A stretch of 64,000 nucleotides of DNA from an uncultured Mucilaginibacter sp. (GTDB taxonomy: Bacteria > Bacteroidota > Bacteroidia > Sphingobacteriales > Sphingobacteriaceae), in contig CAJYJH010000067.1 in NCBI GenBank assembly GCA_913775265.1, positions 1-64,000 of the forward strand. The letters run 5' to 3'. The notes below the pieces were generated by a model. The model was given only the letters and a program-made list of their open reading frames with translations. It was not told the DNA's origin and did not search any database. Position numbers and translations under genes: made by a program. Positions 18,757 to 27,467 of this stretch are shown piece by piece. Position 1 is the first letter of the stretch, and each line of letters opens with the position of its first letter.

Positions 18757-21108
18757 TCATTCTTCAAAGTTTACGCTAACGCGAAGTGCCTTTAAGCCAA
18801 CTACACCTTGTAGTTCTTCCAGGTCGAGCATTTCTATTTCGGGTAGCAGCATATTTTGGGCTTGTAACTTTTTGATGTAGCCAATATGCTCCTCAGCCTC
18901 AGCTTGAGTAAAGTAAACCAAAGCAATTTTACCGGGCTGAGTAAGGCGTTCGGTACTGTTGTGCAGTAAAACTTTGTCTATTCGCTTTTTAATAATTTCG
19001 TACCGGATATTGTAAGCACCCTCCACATCAAAACGGCGCTCATCGCTTCTGAAACTGATATCTATCGGCTGGCTGTGAATAAAAATAAGCTGCGTAGTTT
19101 GCAAGGCAGCAGGCATATTATCCAATAACTTATGGGTAAGCCTTGCAGCCTCAACCATCGAAATTAATTGCCACATACGCATCTGCCGCAGATAATCGGC
19201 CTGAAAAGGTTGCTTGGGCGCAATGGCTTGCCCAACATAAATATCATACTCCACGCCATCTGTCCTAAACTTCTCAAAATAGCACGGAAATATTTGCTGC
19301 AACTTTTGCTCGGCCTGTTCAAAGTAATTATTAACCGTAACATTGATCATTTGCATAGCCGTTTCCAATCGGTTACGCTGGGTAAAAGCCGGGCCTTCGC
19401 AATCCATAGCAATCATGTCCAGGTAGCTGTCTACAATCTCGCCTGCTTCACGGTTTTCAGATTTAAAGTGAGTTAGTGTTAAACCGGCATCTCTTTCCAA
19501 AAACTCGTCAATCATTATCTCGTCGCTGGTATTAATCTGGTCGTTCACTACCAGCATCCACTTATTGGCTTTATCAATCAGTTCCTGCCAGTCGCGGCCG
19601 GGATATTTTTCGTCCAACGTGAGCAGTATTTTTAGCAACAGTTTCAACACACGCTTCATGTCTTGCTGCAAAGCCTGGTTGCGCTCCACCGTTGAGTTGC
19701 GCACGTCGATGGCTCCGTAAAGCGGATATACATCTTTAAAGCTGATGATGCTCTTACCGGTTTGCTTACGTTTCGATTTTGGATTTTTTACGTAATCCCA
19801 TGCCGTTTCGTTAAATTTCCATTGTACGGCAGGCTGTATCGAAGTAAAGTTATCTTTAATCACCCGATCAATACAGGCATTAAAATGCTCTATACTGTTT
19901 TGCAGCAATTGGGCGATATGCGGCGTAGCAAACTCTAAACGCGACAGCAGATTTTCATAAAACACCAACCGATCTTCAGAATAAATCTCCATCATACCGG
20001 CAATATGCTTATTATAAAAAACCGGAATTACGGCGTATGACTTAATACCGGCCTCGCTCAGCGTTTTTAAAAAGAAAAACTTTTGCTGCCTTGCCTCAGA
20101 TAGCGAACTGAAAAAGACCGCCTTTGGATTTTTCTCGTACCGGTTAACCAGTGCATGGTAGGTTTCTTCGGCTACACCATATTTTTGTGCGGCTTGTATC
20201 AAAATACTCTCGGAGCAGGATGACAGATCGAACAGGGGTTCGCCGTTGAGTTTTAAAAAAGGAAGCAGTCCGAAATGAACATTACTATTTTCGGTTAATA
20301 TTTCGAGTGATTTGATGACGCTTTTGTACAATTCTTTTTGGTCGTCATTAGGGTTGATGATAGCAGTTCTGATATCCTCAATAGCGCGACGGGGGGTAAC
20401 GTCTTCTAAAGTAATGACAGAAAAGCCGGTTAGCTTAAACAGGCTTAACGGCAAAATATCGGACAACACATCAACCCCATCTTCGTTGTGTAAATAATTC
20501 TCGATGGTCTCAAAATCGAGTTCCGGCAATTCGCCTTTTACTTCAATGTCTACAAAAGTGGTATCAATGTGTATATGGTAATACCGGTCTAAGCCGGTTT
20601 CAGCATCAGTGTAAGAGTAGTAAGTGTTATCATTAAGTACCGAAGTAAAATGGTAAAGCTTTTTTAAGATATGCCGGTACACATATTCCTGCTGCTGCTC
20701 ATAAAACACTTCATCATCCGTAATCATAGAGTTAGCCGCCTCGCGGATGTCGCGGCTGGTTATCAGACTATGGAAAGCATCCGTACTGTAAAATACGCAG
20801 TTAGGTACCGGTGTACTTAGCGCCCAGTAACATTCGCGCTCACTTAGTAAAACAGGCGAAAGCGTACCATAAATTAACTCCAGTAAACTGGCGTTATGCT
20901 GTGCACGTTCAGGATTGTTTAAAATGCTGTCCAGATCCTGAGCTTCTTTAAAATGCTCGAGTATAAAGCTGTAAAACTTAGCCTTGATGCTGTCTTCCGT
21001 TTTTAACCGGTTTTGCAGGTAACTGATAAACGGTTTAAACGACAATGCTGTGTCAATCAGCTTTAAGTCGGCCAGATGTTTATTGATGTAAAATGACTTT
21101 GTTTGCAT
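18757..21108 (-). CDS. Large GAF-domain protein, Bacteroidota-specific
   Basis: This 783-aa cytoplasmic protein has no signal peptide or membrane segment. A central region (about residues 255-415, near FFFLKTLSEAGIKSYAVIPVFYNKHIAGMMEIYS) fits a GAF sensory domain. The N-terminal 250 residues and the C-terminal 350 residues match nothing I can name. ISFKDVYPLYGAIDVRNSTVERN resembles the start of an effector segment but has no identified catalytic residues. There is no kinase, cyclase or HD motif. It lies 93 bases downstream of the SdiA-regulated lipoprotein on the same strand, so it could be the tail of the ppk1 group or a separate unit. A ligand-sensing role is inferred from GAF only. Confidence 0.75.
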   Translation of the reverse strand: MQTKSFYINKHLADLKLIDTALSFKPFISYLQNRLKTEDSIKAKFYSFILEHFKEAQDLDSILNNPERAQHNASLLELIYGTLSPVLLSERECYWALSTPVPNCVFYSTDAFHSLITSRDIREAANSMITDDEVFYEQQQEYVYRHILKKLYHFTSVLNDNTYYSYTDAETGLDRYYHIHIDTTFVDIEVKGELPELDFETIENYLHNEDGVDVLSDILPLSLFKLTGFSVITLEDVTPRRAIEDIRTAIINPNDDQKELYKSVIKSLEILTENSNVHFGLLPFLKLNGEPLFDLSSCSESILIQAAQKYGVAEETYHALVNRYEKNPKAVFFSSLSEARQQKFFFLKTLSEAGIKSYAVIPVFYNKHIAGMMEIYSEDRLVFYENLLSRLEFATPHIAQLLQNSIEHFNACIDRVIKDNFTSIQPAVQWKFNETAWDYVKNPKSKRKQTGKSIISFKDVYPLYGAIDVRNSTVERNQALQQDMKRVLKLLLKILLTLDEKYPGRDWQELIDKANKWMLVVNDQINTSDEIMIDEFLERDAGLTLTHFKSENREAGEIVDSYLDMIAMDCEGPAFTQRNRLETAMQMINVTVNNYFEQAEQKLQQIFPCYFEKFRTDGVEYDIYVGQAIAPKQPFQADYLRQMRMWQLISMVEAARLTHKLLDNMPAALQTTQLIFIHSQPIDISFRSDERRFDVEGAYNIRYEIIKKRIDKVLLHNSTERLTQPGKIALVYFTQAEAEEHIGYIKKLQAQNMLLPEIEMLDLEELQGVVGLKALRVSVNFEE

Positions 21109-21201
21109 GAACAGCGCCTTGTATTGATGCCCAAATACAATTGGACATTTGAAGTATACTTACGTTTAAAATGGTTGATAAGTTGGCACATTTGCCAAGA
21201 A

Positions 21202-22071
21202 TTATCTCTTGCCAAAATAGCTAAACTTCAAAATATTACCACGGCTAAATTCGTCTCCCTCGTTAGAGATGTAGAGGTTGCCTTTATTATCAAAGGCTAT
21301 ACCTTCGGGCTGCAAAAAGTTTTTCCGGTTTAGCGGATATACGTTAGTCACCTGCCATTTCCGATCGGCTACAACAAGCAGGCTATTTACGGCCGACACA
21401 ATATACCACTGCTTGGTAATTGGGTTTTGCGCCATGGCCGACGGCCTGAATTTTATTTTATCGTCTTTAATCAACTTGGTAATCTGACTTACTTCAATCT
21501 TAAAAGTCCCAGCCTGTTTTAAGCTATCATTAGGTAAAATATCTAAAATATAGCCGGTGCTGCTTTTAGTAGTTTTTTCGTCATCACAGTTTTTGCACAG
21601 TATATACAGCTTGTTTGTCGCGTCATCAGCATACATGCTCTCGTACTCACCCGCGGGCAGCAAATCGGTATGCTCGTGCACGTTGCTTAATTCTTGCTCT
21701 TTGATTTCACTTAGCGGAAAGGTGTACAGTTTACCATTACTTTTAAGTACAATTACCCGTTCGTTGCAAATAGCTACATCTTCGTAATCTCCGTGCTTAC
21801 CAAATTTAGTGTGCTCAGTTTTCATGCGGTCGGCCGGCCTGCCGTAAAATAGTTTACCATCTTCATCTTCAATAGCAAAAATGGTATTGTTATCACCTTT
21901 ATTGAATGTGATACCCGAAATTTCCAGCAAATCATCTTCCATTTTGTAACGGTTGGGTTCTTTCAAATTATAACCTTTGGGGCTGGTATACTCCTGCTGC
22001 TGGCTCTGGGCACACGATACGCCTAATATGGCTATCAGCATTAAAGTATAAATAGAAGTACTGCTTTTCAT
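21202..22071 (-). CDS. SdiA-regulated-family beta-propeller lipoprotein
   Basis: This 289-aa lipoprotein has a lipobox ending GVSC with the lipidated Cys at residue 20. The rest has the repeated beta-strand pattern of the SdiA-regulated family: LLEISGITFNKGDNNTIFAIEDEDGKLF, DYEDVAICNERVIVLKSNGKLYTF, ILCKNC and QPEGIAFDNKGNLYISNEGDEF. The family is related in fold to esterase-like phytases and strictosidine-synthase-like propellers. It is probably on the periplasmic side of a membrane. It starts 12 bases after ppk1 stops, so the two genes are probably co-transcribed. A role in binding or hydrolysing phosphate compounds is only a guess from that context. Confidence 0.82.
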   Translation of the reverse strand: MKSSTSIYTLMLIAILGVSCAQSQQQEYTSPKGYNLKEPNRYKMEDDLLEISGITFNKGDNNTIFAIEDEDGKLFYGRPADRMKTEHTKFGKHGDYEDVAICNERVIVLKSNGKLYTFPLSEIKEQELSNVHEHTDLLPAGEYESMYADDATNKLYILCKNCDDEKTTKSSTGYILDILPNDSLKQAGTFKIEVSQITKLIKDDKIKFRPSAMAQNPITKQWYIVSAVNSLLVVADRKWQVTNVYPLNRKNFLQPEGIAFDNKGNLYISNEGDEFSRGNILKFSYFGKR

Positions 22072-22083
22072 AACGTAATTAGT

Positions 22084-24138
22084 TTATAGTGGATGAGCAT
22101 CGCCGGCTTTGCGTTTGAGCAGGTTATAAATTTCGAGTTGAGATCTTAAAGCGGGCTCACCTTGCTTAACAGGAATATTCTTTAATTGTGTGTCGAGACG
22201 TACAGCTTGTGTGTTATCACGCAGTTGCAAATCGATGATCTGTAGGATTTCTTCTTTAATGCCTGCATCGTAAACCGGGAAACACACCTCTATCCGGTGA
22301 TATATATTACGATTCATCCAGTCGGCCGATCCCATGTATATCTGCGGATTACCGTTATTACCGAAAATAAAGACGCGGCCATGTTCCAGGTACTTATCTA
22401 TAATGCGGGTAACGGTAATATTTTCGCTTTGTCCGGCCACACCCGGTATCAAACGGCAAATACTCCGCACAATCATTTGTATTTTAACCCCCGCGTTTGA
22501 GGCTTCGTACAATTTATCAATCAGCTTTTCCTCTTCTAAATTGTTAAGCTTAATGATGATCGATCCGGGCAAACCTTGTTTTACATTGCTGATCTCGTTA
22601 TCAATCAACTCCATAAAGCGTTGTTGTAAATTAAACTGAGCTACCAGCAACTGATTAAAAGGCATGATACCGGCATCAGCAGGCTTTTGCTTTTTAGCCA
22701 GAAAAATGAACAGCAGTTCCATTTCGCGCAGCAGGGTGTGGTTACCCGTCAGCAAAATATGATCAGTGTAAAAGCGGGCCGTATTTTCGTTAAAATTACC
22801 GGTGGCCAGCAAGCCTCTGTATTGGGTACGGTCGCCCGATTTAAGTTTTACTAACGCTATTTTAGCGTGCACCTTCAGAGCCGTAACACTATAAATAATT
22901 TTAGCTCCGGCTGCACGAAGCTTTTTGGCCCATTTAATATTATTAGCTTCGTCAAAACGAGCTTTCAGCTCCACCAACACATTTACCTTTTTACCATTTT
23001 TGGCAGCGCTGATTAAAGCATTTACAATTTTTGAGTCGCTGGCCACGCGATAAAGTGAGGTGTAAATCTCCTCCACATCAGGTCGGATAGCAGCCTCATT
23101 AAAAAAGCGCAAGATGGTATCGTAACTGTGATATGGCGGATGTAAAAGATAATCCCTCACACCAACCTGATTTAATACCGATTGTGTTTCGGGCAAAGCA
23201 GCAAAATTTAAAGCCGGCCATTTTTCAGCTTTTAAAGAGGAATCGCTTACAGAAACATCGGCTAAATCTCTCAGATTATGATACATGCCGCCGGTTACCA
23301 AACTACGCTCGTTTACACCCAGCCACTGGCAAACCTGATGCAACACTCTTAGCGGTACACCCGGCTGATGTAAAAAGCGGGTGGCTAAGCCATAATCGCG
23401 CTTGCGCAATTGCCGCTCCAATGCATCGGCCAAATCACCGCTGTATTCGTCCTTAAAATCGAGTTCGGCATCGCGGGTTATTTTAAAGCTATAGCATCCG
23501 TTTACCTTTTCGGTAAATACTTTGTCTAAATTATAGCGTACAATGTCATCCAGAAAAACGATGTATTGTTCATCCTCAACTTCTATACTAAAAAAGCGTG
23601 GCAACTCGTCGGAAGGAATGTGCATCACTACCAATTCCTCCTGCTTTTCGTCACCTAGTAAAATGAGGAAATATAGCTGGTTATTCTCCGGAAAAAAATC
23701 ACTTCCCTCCGATAATCTGACCGGCTGCAAAAAAGCCATTACCTGGCTTAAAAAGTAATTGCTTACTTGCTGTACAATTTGCGGCGGCAGAGGCTGGTTG
23801 TAAAGTAAATGAACGCCTTTATCGTTAAGTTGCGGCAGAATGGATTGTGTCAATATCTGCCCGTACTGCTCTTGCTGCTGCTGTATTTGCTCCCGGGCGT
23901 TGCTTAAATCATCAGACTGTGTACTTACTGGGGTTAAATCTTCTTTCCGTTTCTGTAGCTTATTTAAGGCTTGTAAAACCGGCATACGTACTCGGTAAAA
24001 CTCATCGAGGTTAGAAGAGTAGATAGACAAAAAGTTGATCCGCTCTAAAACAGGCAAACTCGCTCTGTTGGCCTCCTGTAACACCCGCTCGTTAAAAGAC
24101 AGCCAGCTAACGTCGCGGTTAAAATATTTAAAATCCAT
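22084..24138 (-). CDS. ppk1: Polyphosphate kinase 1
   Basis: PPK1 makes inorganic polyphosphate from ATP, reversibly, via a phosphohistidine. All parts are present: N-terminal domain (FNRDVSWLSFNERVLQEA), head domain, and two C-terminal phospholipase-D-like domains. The first of these has HAKIALVKL with the phospho-accepting His followed by ATGNFNENTARFYTDH, and the second has HGRVFIFGN and MGSADWMNRN. An upstream in-frame start at 24177 lies inside the preceding gene, so the ATG at 24138, which gives the conserved MDFKYFNRD start and 684 aa, is chosen. Only 4 bases separate it from the HD-PycTM gene, and 12 from the SdiA-regulated lipoprotein downstream. These three form a compact operon. 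Confidence 0.95.
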   Translation of the reverse strand: MDFKYFNRDVSWLSFNERVLQEANRASLPVLERINFLSIYSSNLDEFYRVRMPVLQALNKLQKRKEDLTPVSTQSDDLSNAREQIQQQQEQYGQILTQSILPQLNDKGVHLLYNQPLPPQIVQQVSNYFLSQVMAFLQPVRLSEGSDFFPENNQLYFLILLGDEKQEELVVMHIPSDELPRFFSIEVEDEQYIVFLDDIVRYNLDKVFTEKVNGCYSFKITRDAELDFKDEYSGDLADALERQLRKRDYGLATRFLHQPGVPLRVLHQVCQWLGVNERSLVTGGMYHNLRDLADVSVSDSSLKAEKWPALNFAALPETQSVLNQVGVRDYLLHPPYHSYDTILRFFNEAAIRPDVEEIYTSLYRVASDSKIVNALISAAKNGKKVNVLVELKARFDEANNIKWAKKLRAAGAKIIYSVTALKVHAKIALVKLKSGDRTQYRGLLATGNFNENTARFYTDHILLTGNHTLLREMELLFIFLAKKQKPADAGIMPFNQLLVAQFNLQQRFMELIDNEISNVKQGLPGSIIIKLNNLEEEKLIDKLYEASNAGVKIQMIVRSICRLIPGVAGQSENITVTRIIDKYLEHGRVFIFGNNGNPQIYMGSADWMNRNIYHRIEVCFPVYDAGIKEEILQIIDLQLRDNTQAVRLDTQLKNIPVKQGEPALRSQLEIYNLLKRKAGDAHPL

Positions 24139-24142
24139 GATT

Positions 24143-25408
24143 TTAATGTTTGCCCTGACCGTTAATAGCTGCTGCAATAATAAACGCTAATACTGATGCA
24201 ATAAGCCCGAACATAAAGATGTTGTACGAAATGCGCAGCAACCGGTATTTGCGGCCCAACACCACACCCTGCGAGTATACGTCTATAATTAAGCTTCCGT
24301 ATAAAAATTCGCGGTCGGCCATTACATTGCGCATGCCTGCAACGTAATCCTGCAAGTTCATTCGGTAAAAGTTACCGAAGAACAAAAGGTTCACTTTTTT
24401 ATTATCCACGTCTTCTGCCGAAAATCGCCCTTCGGGCAATGATGGCCGGGTGGCCAATATGGCAAAAATCATGGTGGTTAAACTTACCATCAGGATGATA
24501 AAGGTTGGAATGATGAGATAGCTGTAGTCCTCCAACCGGCGTAGCAACAAACTGATAATGGCCGACAGGATAATGGAATTAACCGTAATCATGATATGGG
24601 CTTTATTATCGGCCATATCACTCAAACGCTGGTGATTGCTCGAACTAACCCTGAACATTGTCTCGATTCCCTTGTCCGGCCGTTCTTTCTTTTTGACTTC
24701 TTTTTCTTTAAACACCGCATTGTCATGCACAGGCGAATCTGAGGAAAATAAAGGAAGACCGGCGGGACTCGCGTTTTTTTCGGGTTCTTCTTCAGTTTTG
24801 TTTTTTTCCATCCACTCGGCCTCTTTGTCCTTTAAGCTTTGCAGGTTTTTCTCTTTTCTATCGTTCAACAGCATTTTTGCATAATCTGTATGATAGTGAT
24901 GTGCCGTCATAAAGCGGATGGTTTTATGACGCCAGTCCTGCTTACTAAAATCGCAGTTGAGTGCTGTTTTGCATTCTTTGCGCATCAGTTTGTTTTTATC
25001 ATCAAAATCGTCGGTACCTAAATGGAACAAATCTGCATCGCAAATAATCTCCTGCAATAACCCGTTAGGTCTTTGCGGAACCTTGGTAGCCATAATACAG
25101 CTTTTTACCTGCTGTATAACTTCCTCGTCGGCCTGTTGCGCTCTTAAAAATTCCTCAGCAATTTGCGCGCTATGCTCTTCGTGATTTTCGAGGCTTTTCA
25201 TGTAACCGGTATCATGAAACCATGATGCAGCAATCACTATAAAAAAATCTTTATCATCTAGCTGGTAGTGGTTAGCTATTTGTTTAGCCGCAGCCACAAC
25301 ATCTTCGGTATGCCGGCGGTTGTGGTAAATCAGGCTTTCGTTATTTTGTATTTTAAAATACGACAAAACGTGCTGCTTTACTCGCTCCAGCAGTTGTTGG
25401 TAGTTCAT
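24143..25408 (-). CDS. HD phosphohydrolase fused to PycTM (Pycsar effector-like) membrane domain
   Basis: This protein joins two domains. Residues about 20-190 are a metal-dependent HD domain (YHNRRHTEDVV, SWFHDTGYM, HEEHS, ICDADLFHLG), the fold of nucleotide and alarmone phosphohydrolases. After a charged linker (about 190-265) comes a membrane module with helices near 270-289, 297-319 and 393-415 and the block NKKVNLLFFGNFYRM, which I recognise as the PycTM/DUF5706 family first described in Pycsar anti-phage effectors. The longer frame start at 25456 is rejected, as the ATG at 25408 (421 aa) opens the conserved region. No pyrimidine cyclase gene lies nearby. It is the first gene of the ppk1 operon. 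Function unknown; a nucleotide-controlled membrane protein is the best inference. Confidence 0.85.
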   Translation of the reverse strand: MNYQQLLERVKQHVLSYFKIQNNESLIYHNRRHTEDVVAAAKQIANHYQLDDKDFFIVIAASWFHDTGYMKSLENHEEHSAQIAEEFLRAQQADEEVIQQVKSCIMATKVPQRPNGLLQEIICDADLFHLGTDDFDDKNKLMRKECKTALNCDFSKQDWRHKTIRFMTAHHYHTDYAKMLLNDRKEKNLQSLKDKEAEWMEKNKTEEEPEKNASPAGLPLFSSDSPVHDNAVFKEKEVKKKERPDKGIETMFRVSSSNHQRLSDMADNKAHIMITVNSIILSAIISLLLRRLEDYSYLIIPTFIILMVSLTTMIFAILATRPSLPEGRFSAEDVDNKKVNLLFFGNFYRMNLQDYVAGMRNVMADREFLYGSLIIDVYSQGVVLGRKYRLLRISYNIFMFGLIASVLAFIIAAAINGQGKH

Positions 25409-25653
25409 AATAAGGCGATTAAAAAAAGTTACTAATATGGATAAGTATCTGAACACATGACGCCGTTACCCAAATATTGCATTGCATAATAATAAAAATT
25501 ACGTCATTTGGTTTTAACGTATAATTGGCTTTTAAAGGTACCTATATCCGGTGCATTAAAACAACGATTAACAAGCCGGTAAATTTTATGCAATTTTACC
25601 GGTACAAACAGGCATTTGCTAAACTTTACCGTCTCAACCTTGTACTTATAACC

Positions 25654-26271
25654 ATGAACCGCGTCGGGTATTTATCTGTTTTTTTTGCTATAATATTTGC
25701 GTTGTTCTTCTTGCCGGCACAAGCTCAGTATGTTGAAGCTTTTGTGCCACGGCATTTAGACGACCGTATTATGATGAACTTGGCCGACAGCCGTACGCCC
25801 GCCAAAACTGATTTTTACTACACCATGTCGAAAACCAATTTGTATGGTAACGCTCTTGTTCCTGCAGGTTTGTTAGTTGGAGGATTGATTGACAACAACA
25901 AAGAAATGCGCCAGAATGCCCTGTATGTTGTCAGCAGTTCGGTTATCTCTTACGGTTTGGTATTACTGGTTAAAAAACTGGTTAAACGACCACGGCCGTT
26001 CAGGGGCAACTTTAGGGTAATACCGGTTTACATCGCCGGCGATTATTCATTTCCGTCGGGTCATGCCTCTTCTTCTATTAGCACGGCAACGGCGCTCTCT
26101 ATCGCCTACCCCAAATGGTATGTGATGGCTCCTGCCTTTTTATGGGCTGGTTCTGTTACATACTCGCGGATGTATTTGGGCTTGCACTATCCTACAGATG
26201 TAACTGTAGGCGCTTTAACCGGTGCAGGTACAGCGGTTTATTTTAACACGATCCGCAAACGCGTGCAATAA
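25654..26271 (+). CDS. PAP2-family membrane-associated phosphatase
   Basis: This 205-aa protein is an acid phosphatase of the PAP2 superfamily, which removes phosphate from phospholipid or isoprenyl phosphates on the outer face of the membrane. The three signature motifs are in order: KKLVKRPRPF, FPSGHASSS with the catalytic His, and SRMYLGLHYPTDV with the nucleophilic His. The first 24 residues form a signal peptide (FFAIIFALFFLPAQAQ). The frame reaches back to 25525, but the ATG at 25654 puts the signal peptide at the N-terminus. Possible substrates include undecaprenyl pyrophosphate and lipid A, not settled here. Two glycosyltransferase genes follow on the same strand. Confidence 0.9.
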   Translation: MNRVGYLSVFFAIIFALFFLPAQAQYVEAFVPRHLDDRIMMNLADSRTPAKTDFYYTMSKTNLYGNALVPAGLLVGGLIDNNKEMRQNALYVVSSSVISYGLVLLVKKLVKRPRPFRGNFRVIPVYIAGDYSFPSGHASSSISTATALSIAYPKWYVMAPAFLWAGSVTYSRMYLGLHYPTDVTVGALTGAGTAVYFNTIRKRVQ

Positions 26272-26360
26272 CATTATTCCCCTAAATAGCAGAGCGGTTT
26301 ATTTCATATTCACAGCGCCAGGCTATGCGTCAGACTATCTTCTATAATCAAGTATTTTTA

Positions 26361-26368
26361 TATTTTTG
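26361..26368 (+). promoter_or_regulatory. -7 promoter box upstream of the glycosyltransferase gene
   Basis: TATTTTTG matches TAnnTTTG and lies 41 bases before the ATG at 26410. It could start the transcript that runs through the following plus-strand genes. Confidence 0.45.
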
Positions 26369-26409
26369 CCTGTTGCAATTAAGCCTGTTTTGGGTTTTGC
26401 TTATAATGC

Positions 26410-27360
26410 ATGGATATATCAGTTGTTGTACCTTTATTAAACGAAGTTGAATCGCTACCCGAACTTACCTCATGGATAGGCCGGGTTATGCAGGAACACA
26501 ATTTTACCTACGAGGTATTACTCATTGATGATGGAAGCCGCGACGGATCATGGGAGATGATCTGTAAGCTTCATACCCAAAACTCCAACATTAAAGGCAT
26601 CAAGTTCCGTCGCAACTACGGCAAGTCGGCTGCGTTAAATACTGGCTTTGAAGCTGCACAAGGCAATGTGATTATCACGATGGATGCCGATTTACAGGAT
26701 AGTCCCGATGAAATACCCGAACTGTACCGCCGTATTACCGAAGAGCATTACGACCTGATATCGGGTTGGAAAGCTAAACGGTACGACCCGCTAAGTAAAA
26801 CCATACCTACCCGTTTGTTTAATGCAGCTACCCGCAAAATGTCGGGCATTGATAACCTGCACGATTTTAATTGCGGCTTAAAAGCTTACCGCAAAGCCGT
26901 GGTAAAAAACATTGAGGTGTATGGCGAAATGCATCGTTACATCCCTGTGATTGCGAAGTGGGCAGGTTTTAGTAAAATTGGAGAACAGGTGGTTGAACAC
27001 CGCGCCCGTAAATATGGTACTACTAAATTTGGTATGAGCCGTTTTATCAACGGCTTTTTAGACTTACTGTCTATATTTTTTGTTGGCAAGTTTGGTAAGC
27101 GCCCAATGCACTTTTTTGGTTCATTAGGTGTACTTAGCTTTTTTATAGGCTTAGTAATGACCATCTGGATCATTACTGAGAAGCTCATTCACATTGCCCA
27201 TAACGAGAAATACCGCGATGCCACCGATAATCCTTTATTCTATTTAGCGCTGGTAGCTATCATTTTAGGTTCGCAGCTGTTTTTAACAGGCTTTGTGGCC
27301 GAGTTAGTTGCACGCAGTTCGAGCGAGCGGAACAAATATCAGGTAGAGGAAAGAGTGTAA
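26410..27360 (+). CDS. GT2 glycosyltransferase, DPM1/GtrB-type, membrane-anchored
   Basis: This 316-aa enzyme has a GT-A catalytic domain followed by two C-terminal membrane helices (about residues 235-257 and 272-300), the layout of polyprenyl-phosphate sugar transferases such as GtrB. Motifs are the nucleotide-binding VVPLLNEVESLPEL, LIDDGSRDGSWEM and the metal-binding MDADLQDSPDE. The FNCGLKAYRK and KYGTTKFGMSRF segments are typical of the subgroup. It probably transfers a hexose from a nucleotide sugar to undecaprenyl phosphate on the cytoplasmic face. No acceptor cluster is adjacent, so the final glycan is unknown. Confidence 0.9.
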   Translation: MDISVVVPLLNEVESLPELTSWIGRVMQEHNFTYEVLLIDDGSRDGSWEMICKLHTQNSNIKGIKFRRNYGKSAALNTGFEAAQGNVIITMDADLQDSPDEIPELYRRITEEHYDLISGWKAKRYDPLSKTIPTRLFNAATRKMSGIDNLHDFNCGLKAYRKAVVKNIEVYGEMHRYIPVIAKWAGFSKIGEQVVEHRARKYGTTKFGMSRFINGFLDLLSIFFVGKFGKRPMHFFGSLGVLSFFIGLVMTIWIITEKLIHIAHNEKYRDATDNPLFYLALVAIILGSQLFLTGFVAELVARSSSERNKYQVEERV

Positions 27361-27467
27361 CTGCAAAAGTATTTGCACAATCAGGCACATTTCCACTCCG
27401 GATCGTTTAACTATTAATTATATCATCAGTATAATTGCACGTTTGCTCAGTTAGCTGCTCATCTACC

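Noticed and set aside
24143-25408. Complete Pycsar anti-phage system
   Set aside because: Only the effector-like PycTM domain is present. No adenylate/uridylate-type cyclase gene lies in the window, so I do not claim a defence system.
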